Shown here in pieces: positions 1 through 5,325 of a stretch of 6,468 nucleotides of DNA (position 1 is the first letter of the stretch; each line of letters opens with the position of its first letter). Below the pieces are notes generated by a model, which was given only the letters and a program-made list of their open reading frames with translations, was not told the DNA's origin and did no database searches. A program made the position numbers and the translations under genes. Location of the stretch: NCBI GenBank assembly GCA_013375495.1, contig JABXKC010000075.1, positions 1 to 6,468 on the forward strand, written 5' to 3'. Origin of the DNA: Promethearchaeota archaeon (GTDB taxonomy: Archaea > Asgardarchaeota > Lokiarchaeia > Sigynarchaeales > SOKP01).

Positions 1-9
1 AAAAACGCT

Positions 10-918
10 ATGCCGAAGAAGATCAAGGTCCCAGAACCAGAAGAAAACCTTAAAATAATAGATGTTCATTGTCATCTGCCGTTTCCTCGACCTAAAAAAA
101 ACGATAGGTTACCTTCCGATGAGCAACAATATCGGGATTTTTTGAACAATGGAGGTGTGTATTTAGTCACCAGCTCGATCGATAATAGTACTCTCGATTT
201 AATTTTAAAATTCGTTAAAAATAAAGAAAAGATTGGATTTACGTGCGGTTGGGCACCACAAACTGTCACTTATACCACCGAAGCTCAATACGATCGAGAA
301 TGGAAAAAATGGGTCGAATTCATTGAAAATAACCAAGACCAATATTTAGCAATTGGAGAAGTTGGTTTGGACTTTCATCACGCAAAAACTCTCGAAAAAA
401 GAGAAAAACAAGTTACAGAACTAAAAAAAATATTTGAATTTACAGCGGAATTTAATAAACCTTATATTCTACACGTAAGAAACGCTGCTGAACACGAGTT
501 TGATCGAGATCACCCTAAACATCGTCATAATAAAAGAGATGGAGCAACAAAAGAAATTCTTAATCTAATCGATGAATTTCATATAAGTCCCAAAAAAGTA
601 ATATGGCATTGTTTTTCTGGTCCAGACGAGTATGGAATAACTTTACCTAAACAAGGCTATATATTATCTGTTCCAAGTTCTGCTTATAGTGTTAACAAAT
701 GGCGCAGAGTGACAAAACAATCTCCATTAACTGCTCTAGTTACCGAAACTGATAGTTATTACCAACACCCTTACCTAAGAGGGCCAGTGAATGTGCCTTT
801 AAATGTAAAATATTCAATAGCAGCATTAGCTTATTCACACAATACTTCTCAACAGGAAGTAAGTCGAATAACCGTTGAGAATGCTATAAATTTTTTCAAT
901 TTAGATATAGTATTATGA
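10..918 (+). CDS. TatD-family metal-dependent hydrolase (putative DNase)
   Basis: A TIM-barrel amidohydrolase-type enzyme of the TatD family. Members bind two divalent metals and act as 3'-5' exonucleases or related phosphoesterases in the cytoplasm. The expected metal ligands are all visible: H20 and H22 in DVHCHL, E117 in GEVGLDF, H155 in LHVR, H200 in WHCFSG and D248 in TETDSYY. The C-terminus ends in the usual NAINFF helix. At 302 residues it is longer than a typical TatD protein (about 260). The extra length includes a leading segment of about 15 residues and a polar, His-rich insertion at about 159-177, after the LHVR motif. I see no signal peptide. The ATG at 10 has no visible ribosome binding site, and the three codons before it (K-N-A) are open to the window edge, so the true start may lie upstream. 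Family assignment is firm; the substrate is not known. Confidence 0.9.
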   Translation: MPKKIKVPEPEENLKIIDVHCHLPFPRPKKNDRLPSDEQQYRDFLNNGGVYLVTSSIDNSTLDLILKFVKNKEKIGFTCGWAPQTVTYTTEAQYDREWKKWVEFIENNQDQYLAIGEVGLDFHHAKTLEKREKQVTELKKIFEFTAEFNKPYILHVRNAAEHEFDRDHPKHRHNKRDGATKEILNLIDEFHISPKKVIWHCFSGPDEYGITLPKQGYILSVPSSAYSVNKWRRVTKQSPLTALVTETDSYYQHPYLRGPVNVPLNVKYSIAALAYSHNTSQQEVSRITVENAINFFNLDIVL

Positions 919-993
919 ATATGGAATTCATATCTTTGAACGCGAATGCTATCCTTTTATAAATATCTACTTATACTAATTTTTTATTGATAA

Positions 994-1015
994 TCCCAAA
1001 ATTAGAATTTTGGGA
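994..1015. repeat. Perfect 10-bp inverted repeat with 2-base centre
   Basis: The left arm TCCCAAAATT (994-1003) is the exact reverse complement of the right arm AATTTTGGGA (1006-1015), separated by AG. As RNA it would give about nine base pairs closed by a four-base loop. As DNA it would be a symmetric site for a dimeric regulator. A run of six T starts 14 bases downstream (1029-1034), so it could also be part of a terminator for the TatD-like gene. It lies about 170-230 bases before the candidate promoter of the next gene, which is far for a simple operator. Its role is undetermined. Confidence 0.6.
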
Positions 1016-1028
1016 CGGAAACCTCTCC

Positions 1029-1034
1029 TTTTTT
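1029..1034 (+). terminator. T-run, possible terminator of the TatD-like gene
   Basis: Archaeal RNA polymerase stops at T-rich stretches in the non-template strand. Six T occur here, 14 bases after the inverted repeat at 994-1015, and another six occur at 980-985 just before it. Either or both could end the upstream transcript. This is inferred from base composition only. Confidence 0.3.
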
Positions 1035-1185
1035 GAAAAATTAAGAAAGAAAGTTGCTCTTTACTTCAAGATGAGTAGTTTATGATAATCTTCTAAACAC
1101 ACAGTTAGATATGGTATAAAGATGCAAATTTTGCGTTAAAGATTTTAAACATTAAAATTACTCATAAAAATCAGTCTAAATTTCA

Positions 1186-1235
1186 TTTAAATATAATCCA
1201 AAATCATTCATTCTTAAGCAATTAAATAAATAAAA
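1186..1235 (+). promoter_or_regulatory. Candidate archaeal promoter of the repeat-protein gene
   Basis: Two TATA-like boxes are visible. TTTAAATATAA at 1186-1196 would place transcription start near 1215-1222 and leave a short leader. The A/T stretch at about 1221-1234 (ATTAAATAAATAAA) is centred some 25 bases before the ATG at 1252 and would give an almost leaderless message. In such AT-rich DNA either could be chance. No Shine-Dalgarno sequence precedes the gene, which fits a leaderless or near-leaderless transcript. Confidence 0.35.
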
Positions 1236-1242
1236 TACAAAT

Positions 1243-2343
1243 GTGAAAAAAATGAGAAATTATAATAAAGCTTTACTTATTGTCGCTATCCTTTTGGTTG
1301 GTGGTGGTGTAGGATTTTTTGTTTTTGGCGCTGCTTCAGCAGGGAGTATCGAAGATTCGTTTAATATTACATACGAACACGGTCCTCCCAATACTGCTGA
1401 AGTATTAACTTTCAATGTGGACATCGGATCACTTATTTTTAAGTATAATACTTCTCCAACTACTTATTTTGCAGAAATCGATGTTGACATGGAAATAACG
1501 GGATGGTATATGGAAGGAAAAACCTATTTAGATTTCTTTCACCCAAGTACAGATTGGTGGGCTGATAATACAACTACATTTACCCTCCAAACCTTGCCAG
1601 ACGCCTGGTTTAATCCATCGCACTGGTTTAAATCCTATAACATTACAATTGTCGTAACTTTACGAACAGATGCTTTTTACGATCTCACAGCCTTAACCTC
1701 AATAGGATCTATTGAAATGGAGGTACCCGATGGTGTTCTACTAAATGGAACTTCATTAACTTCAAGCACAGGATCAATTAATTTTAAAACATTAGGAAAT
1801 AACGGGATCGCAGGACCTGTGAGGCTCGAAAGTAGTACGGGTAGCATAGTGTCCTATGCAACTACAACAAATTTTATTGGAGGATTTCAAGCATCCACAT
1901 CCACTGGCTCTTTGACATTAAATTTCACCAATTGCCAAATGGGTGATGATTTAATAGGCACAACCTCTACAGGAAGTGTGACTTTTAAGAGTTACAACAT
2001 GTTTTACTGGAGCGACATTCTATTAAACCTTGAAACATCAACAGGAAGCATAAACGCAGAGCTCTACCAGTATATAATTATGGGCGCGAATGTAACTGGT
2101 GTCTGGGAAACTTCCACTGGAAGCGTAAATGTGCTTTATAGAGACAATTTAGCAAACACGGATGTCAAGTTTGTTGGCTCAACTGGTACGGGATCAATTA
2201 ACTACACTCCTCACGCAACTATGGAAATCACCGGTTTAGGAAGCATATATTCCACCCTAAACTACGGAGATGCGACTTATAGATATGTGTTTTCATTAGA
2301 TACATCGACCGGCAGTATAAATACAGATGCTCAAAGCGCTTAG
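1243..2343 (+). CDS. Secreted/anchored TSTGS-repeat protein, DUF4097-like adhesin
   Basis: A predicted extracellular beta-repeat protein of unknown exact function. Residues 1-9 are basic and about 10-32 form one hydrophobic segment, ending at a small-residue ASA-GS site (31-35). This may be a cleaved signal peptide or an N-terminal anchor; there is no C-terminal membrane segment. From about 152 to 361 a short motif, usually (S/T)STGS(I/V/L), recurs with its Ser at 156, 178, 201, 223, 245, 269, 294, 318, 334 and 358, mostly 22-25 residues apart. This points to a beta-solenoid like the DUF4097 putative adhesins. An earlier match is IGSL at 61-64, and a Trp/aromatic-rich stretch lies at about 88-129. 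Eight N-x-S/T sequons (N41, 69, 109, 133, 168, 227, 283, 320) fit a glycosylated surface protein. The start is uncertain: GTG at 1243 gives 366 residues, ATG at 1252 gives 363. It appears to be a single-gene unit between two non-coding gaps. The fold family is likely; the ligand is unknown. Confidence 0.8.
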   Translation: MKKMRNYNKALLIVAILLVGGGVGFFVFGAASAGSIEDSFNITYEHGPPNTAEVLTFNVDIGSLIFKYNTSPTTYFAEIDVDMEITGWYMEGKTYLDFFHPSTDWWADNTTTFTLQTLPDAWFNPSHWFKSYNITIVVTLRTDAFYDLTALTSIGSIEMEVPDGVLLNGTSLTSSTGSINFKTLGNNGIAGPVRLESSTGSIVSYATTTNFIGGFQASTSTGSLTLNFTNCQMGDDLIGTTSTGSVTFKSYNMFYWSDILLNLETSTGSINAELYQYIIMGANVTGVWETSTGSVNVLYRDNLANTDVKFVGSTGTGSINYTPHATMEITGLGSIYSTLNYGDATYRYVFSLDTSTGSINTDAQSA

Positions 2344-2363
2344 GCGTTAAATATCTTAACTAA

Positions 2364-2388
2364 TTTATTTCTTTCTTTTTTATATTTC
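2364..2388 (+). terminator. T-rich tract after the repeat-protein gene
   Basis: Starting 21 bases after the TAG stop, this strand is almost entirely T with a few A and C, including a run of six T at 2376-2381. Such pyrimidine tracts are typical intrinsic terminators in archaea. There is no hairpin. It separates the repeat-protein gene from the promoter of the ferredoxin gene. Confidence 0.5.
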
Positions 2389-2426
2389 TGAATAAAAATC
2401 TTTAATTTCAGTTCTATCCAATTGAA

Positions 2427-2434
2427 TTATATAT
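2427..2434 (+). promoter_or_regulatory. TATA box of the ferredoxin gene
   Basis: TTATATAT is centred about 29 bases before the ATG at 2460. With the usual archaeal spacing of about 25 bases, transcription would begin at about 2455-2460, giving a leaderless or nearly leaderless message. The TTG at 2448 would then lie upstream of the transcript start, which is the main reason to prefer ATG 2460. Confidence 0.5.
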
Positions 2435-2459
2435 ATCAAAAAGAACCTTGGGAAACTAT

Positions 2460-2678
2460 ATGGTAAATGTAAAACGATGGGAAGATGACGATAAGTGGGT
2501 AGAGGTTGATTTAGATCGATGCGTAGGGGCATCGAGATGCGTCAGCGTTTGTCCGGCAGAGGTTTACAGTCTTGTAAACGGTAAGATTGCTGCCGAAGAT
2601 ATTATTGAATGCATTCAATGCTTAGCGTGTCAAGACGCGTGCCCAACTAAGGCGATACTAAACCATTTTGCTTGGTAA
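2460..2678 (+). CDS. Small dicluster ferredoxin with seven cysteines
   Basis: A 72-residue soluble electron carrier of the bacterial-type 2[Fe-S] ferredoxin fold. The second motif is complete: C51-x2-C54-x2-C57-x3-C61-P. The first is C21-x5-C27-x3-C31-P, with Ala24 where the second Cys of a CxxCxxCxxxCP motif would be. Loss of that Cys is known in archaeal ferredoxins with one [3Fe-4S] and one [4Fe-4S] cluster (Sulfolobus has Asp there), so this protein probably carries such a 7Fe set; that is inferred. The 20-residue leader ends WVEVDLDR before the first motif, and the C-terminus is ILNHFAW. The frame can begin at TTG 2448 (76 residues), but ATG 2460 fits the TATA box better. It is a single-gene unit converging on an operon of HdrD-like proteins that could be its redox partners, although the two are not co-transcribed. 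Confidence 0.88.
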   Translation: MVNVKRWEDDDKWVEVDLDRCVGASRCVSVCPAEVYSLVNGKIAAEDIIECIQCLACQDACPTKAILNHFAW

Positions 2679-2689
2679 AATTTGGATAA

Positions 2690-2701
2690 TTATTTTGTTT
2701 T
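2690..2701 (+). terminator. Possible T-rich terminator of the ferredoxin gene
   Basis: TTATTTTGTTTT begins 12 bases after the ferredoxin stop codon and lies inside the last codons of the convergent HdrD-like gene. It is the nearest T-rich stretch that could stop ferredoxin transcription. I see no comparable T-run for the opposite operon in the short gap. Based on composition only. Confidence 0.3.
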
Positions 2702-4060
2702 CATTAAATCCATTAATAGACAAAACATTTTAGCGTATACTTTTCTTACAAGAGAAATATTAAACAATATTCTCATCAATCTTAGGATTCGATACTTTTT
2801 AGGCCAAAAAGTATTCAAATTTTTATCGTAGGTTATTTCTTTAATGAAAAAATTGCTCTGAAAAATTGAAACTAATAATTGATAAGTAATTATCGTAATA
2901 ATATCCCAAGCTCGTTTTTTATGATACTTGGGGTAGTCCAATTGTTCTCCATTCGCCATTCTAACGATTTCGATAATATGATAAAGATCAATTTTGGAAC
3001 CCATTAATTCTTTTGTTGCCCATAATAGATATAAACAACCCCCACAGTAGGTTACTAAAGCTTGTGCGCCTGTGTCTTCGGCTTCTTTAAATTTTTTTAT
3101 ACCTTCAGAGATAATATCGAAGGGAATAGACATATTTTTAACCCATGAAGCTCCTGCCCCAAATCCACAACACAAGGAATCTTTTCTAATATGCTCCATC
3201 TCAATTAAATCGCAACCACATTTTTTAAGAATTGCTCTAGGAACGTCCCAATAAGCTTCTCCACCTGCCTTAGAATAACAGTTATCATGAACTGTCACTG
3301 AGAAATTCAATTTATTACTAATTGTGATTTTATTATTTTCTATTTGCTTTAACATCCATTCATTAAAATTAATAAATTTCTGCTCGTGAGTTACTCCCAT
3401 TTCAACCGGATGGACCTCTGAAAAAATGAAGTGAACTGCATCTAAAGTATGAGTTACTGTTTGTACGCCCCAATTTTGAAAATCACTATCACATCTTTTC
3501 GCAATTTTTTGAACTGTATCTAAATACCCTCCCTGGTATAAATATGCTCCACCTTCCCATTGATCCAAGCGAGATATAGGCGTATATGATTCTAATAACT
3601 TACTTCCCCCTATTACAAAGGGAAATAAATGTGTATAATTCCCTATAAGTAGGATATTCTCATTAGGACTGGGTTTATGAGTTACCCATTTATTCACCCA
3701 TTTTTTTTCTTGATTTGATAAAAATATATTTAATAACTGCCAGATATTGGGTTCTTCTGTTGGACACACAAAACGATAAAGCGGTGGTGCCCCCCTTATC
3801 TTATACAAGTCATTCCATCGTTCCAGAATTAACTGATATGGATTTGCTTGTTGAGGACAATACAAGTTGCAAGAAAAACAAGTGTTACATTTTGAGAGGA
3901 TATACTTAGATTCCTTTCCCTCAATTAATCTTTCCATCTCTTTTTTAGACTCTTCAATAGGTAGATGTAATACGGGGCATTGATGGAAGCACTCACCACA
4001 TAAATTACACGCATCTTTATTAAAAGCTGAAATTCTCTTATTTACTAGCAATATCACCAC
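2690..4060 (-). CDS. HdrD-like Fe-S protein with Cys-free first CCG domain and hydrophobic tail
   Basis: Third gene of the minus-strand operon, 456 residues. N-terminal HdrC-like part: two complete [4Fe-4S] motifs, C18-x2-C21-x2-C24-x3-C28-P and C58-x2-C61-x2-C64-x3-C68-P. The HdrB-like part follows. The first CCG region (about 136-215) has lost every motif Cys: the paralog's PGCN, YCCGE and LCTAG read IGNYTH, DQWEGGA and THTLDA here. The second CCG domain is intact: C261, C297-C298-G, C339-x2-C342. It can therefore hold at most one non-cubane cluster. Residues about 380-456 form an extra basic, hydrophobic tail (for example IITIITYQLLVSIF) that may attach the protein to the membrane or a partner. 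The first 90 residues are about half identical to the preceding gene, so the two arose by duplication. The start is GTG at 4060 or GTG at 4057; the latter gives a 4-base GTGA overlap and better spacing (6 bases) from GGGGA. Likely an electron-transfer subunit; substrate unknown. Confidence 0.88.
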   Translation of the reverse strand: MVILLVNKRISAFNKDACNLCGECFHQCPVLHLPIEESKKEMERLIEGKESKYILSKCNTCFSCNLYCPQQANPYQLILERWNDLYKIRGAPPLYRFVCPTEEPNIWQLLNIFLSNQEKKWVNKWVTHKPSPNENILLIGNYTHLFPFVIGGSKLLESYTPISRLDQWEGGAYLYQGGYLDTVQKIAKRCDSDFQNWGVQTVTHTLDAVHFIFSEVHPVEMGVTHEQKFINFNEWMLKQIENNKITISNKLNFSVTVHDNCYSKAGGEAYWDVPRAILKKCGCDLIEMEHIRKDSLCCGFGAGASWVKNMSIPFDIISEGIKKFKEAEDTGAQALVTYCGGCLYLLWATKELMGSKIDLYHIIEIVRMANGEQLDYPKYHKKRAWDIITIITYQLLVSIFQSNFFIKEITYDKNLNTFWPKKYRILRLMRILFNISLVRKVYAKMFCLLMDLMKTK

Positions 4061-5325
4061 GCTTCCCCAAATAATGGCGGATCTTCAGGAATATCAGCCA
4101 ACGTGAATGTTTTTTTAGAAGGTATCTTTGGTACTTGTTTTTTCATTGTCCCCCAGAAAAAGTGCTTTGCTCGTTTTTTCTTTGCTTTATTGCTCAGACT
4201 AGGAGTCTCCCCCATTGCCATCTGTAAAAGTTCAATTATATGATATACCTTTAATCTTTTGAAATAAAGTTTCTTATTTGCTGTAAAGGTTGCTAAACAT
4301 CCCGCACAATAAACACACACAGCATCAGTTTTAGTTTTTTTAAAGCTTTTGAAATTTCGCAAAGTAGATGCTCGAATCTTAAATGGCTGGTAAGCGGAAT
4401 CAACTGAAAAACCCGCTCCTATACCACAGCATCGCATATTTTCTCTGCATGCTTCAGATTCAATAATTTTGATTCCTATTTTTTCCAGGATTTTACGAGG
4501 TAAATCCATATAATCATCGCCAAACATTTTTGAGTAACAAGAATCTTGAATAGTAACAGTCATATTGAGTTGATTCGTAATCTTTATCTCGCCATTCTCA
4601 ATTTTCTCCCATATAAATTCAATATACGACTTTATCTCATCAAATTTATAAGTTAAACCATAGTGAGGCAGTACGTTTTTAAACACATTTGTTCCTGCTG
4701 TACAGAGTACTAATAATTTTTTAGGATTTAAAGTATTAAACCATTGATCTAATCGTTTAGTGACCTGGAATAATTCCTCTCTATAACCTGTACGGAATAA
4801 AGTTTCACCACAGCAATATTCCAATCTTCCTCTAATATCTAGATCGTTAAAGAAGCTTGCTTGAGTTAATTCTGCAAAGGTTATTATATTACATCCCGGA
4901 TATGTAAGAGTATCTCCCTCTAATGGTTTTAGAGATGCCCATTGTTTAACCAAATCCTTTGTTTGCCTAGGTAAATGCTCCATAACATAAGAACGGAAGT
5001 TTGGATAGTGGGGATATAATGTCATATAATATTTTCCCCTTTGTTTTAAACCATCTCTCTTATATTGCTCATTCCACCTTTGTAGAATTAAACTAGCAGG
5101 ATATGCATTTTCAGGGCAGTAAAAATTGCAGGAAAAGCAACTCTGGCATTCATTAAGGACTCTTTGAGTATTATCTCCATTTATTAATAATTTCATCTCA
5201 TTGACTGAGTCTTCAATGGAAAGCCCCATAATCGGGCATTTATGAAAACATTCTCCACAAATCGTACATGCTTCTTTATTAAAAGAAGAAAAAAAACTAA
5301 TATCAATAGGCTGTAATTTTGTCAT
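4054..5325 (-). CDS. HdrD-like Fe-S protein (HdrC-HdrB type fusion)
   Basis: Second gene of the operon, 423 residues, with the layout of heterodisulfide reductase subunit D and the GlcF/GlpC/LutA relatives. Two [4Fe-4S] motifs: C20-x2-C23-x2-C26-x3-C30-P and C60-x2-C63-x2-C66-x3-C70-P. First CCG domain: C145 in PGCN, C171-C172-G, then C208-T-A-G, where the last Cys of CxxC is replaced by Gly211; its first gap (25 residues) is also short. Second CCG domain is complete: C263, C299-C300-G, C340-x2-C343. Members shuttle electrons between a flavin or thiol site and another carrier; the partner here is not visible. The start is well supported: ATG 5325 follows GAGGT by six bases and overlaps the upstream stop as ATGA. 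No membrane segment is seen; the C-terminal 50 residues are basic, then acidic. A true CoM-CoB heterodisulfide reductase cannot be claimed, since no HdrE or methanogenesis gene is present. Confidence 0.9.
   Translation of the reverse strand: MTKLQPIDISFFSSFNKEACTICGECFHKCPIMGLSIEDSVNEMKLLINGDNTQRVLNECQSCFSCNFYCPENAYPASLILQRWNEQYKRDGLKQRGKYYMTLYPHYPNFRSYVMEHLPRQTKDLVKQWASLKPLEGDTLTYPGCNIITFAELTQASFFNDLDIRGRLEYCCGETLFRTGYREELFQVTKRLDQWFNTLNPKKLLVLCTAGTNVFKNVLPHYGLTYKFDEIKSYIEFIWEKIENGEIKITNQLNMTVTIQDSCYSKMFGDDYMDLPRKILEKIGIKIIESEACRENMRCCGIGAGFSVDSAYQPFKIRASTLRNFKSFKKTKTDAVCVYCAGCLATFTANKKLYFKRLKVYHIIELLQMAMGETPSLSNKAKKKRAKHFFWGTMKKQVPKIPSKKTFTLADIPEDPPLFGEAW
4064..4068 (-). promoter_or_regulatory. 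Ribosome binding site of the third operon gene
   Basis: GGGGA on the minus strand, inside the end of the preceding gene, lies three bases before GTG 4060 and six before GTG 4057. The spacing favours GTG 4057, whose GTGA overlap mirrors the ATGA at the other junction. Confidence 0.5.

Larger units (their letters stand above)
919..1242. other. 324-base intergenic region, non-coding
   Basis: No credible gene lies between the TatD-like gene and the repeat protein. Directly after the TatD stop is a weak inverted repeat (ATATG at 919-923, CATAT at 929-933). Runs of six T at 980-985 and 1029-1034 could end transcription in an archaeon. A strong perfect inverted repeat sits at 994-1015 (listed separately). 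A small 5-bp inverted repeat, GCAAA/TTTGC, lies at 1124-1134. The last 60 bases hold the likely promoter of the downstream gene. I see no tRNA-like fold, no tandem repeats and no transposon ends. Confidence 0.7.

Noticed and set aside
72..269. Open frame of 65 codons on the minus strand inside the TatD-like gene
   Set aside because: It lies wholly inside a well-supported gene and its product resembles no protein; a shadow frame.
915..962. A 15-codon frame starting at an ATG that overlaps the TatD-like stop as ATGA
   Set aside because: Too short, with no recognisable features; the overlap is likely chance in AT-rich DNA.
943..1293. Shared GCTATCCTTTT at about 948-958 and 1285-1295
   Set aside because: A single 11-base match with no extension; the second copy is coding sequence for the signal segment, so chance is the simpler explanation.
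3072..3909. Two plus-strand frames (3072-3254 and 3715-3909) inside the third HdrD-like gene
   Set aside because: Antisense shadows of a gene with clear Fe-S motifs; no motif or start signal of their own.
2690..4060. Treating the third HdrD-like gene as a pseudogene because its first CCG cysteines are gone
   Set aside because: The frame is open over 456 codons, both cubane motifs and the second CCG domain are intact, and it has a Shine-Dalgarno site and coupled start, so it looks functional.
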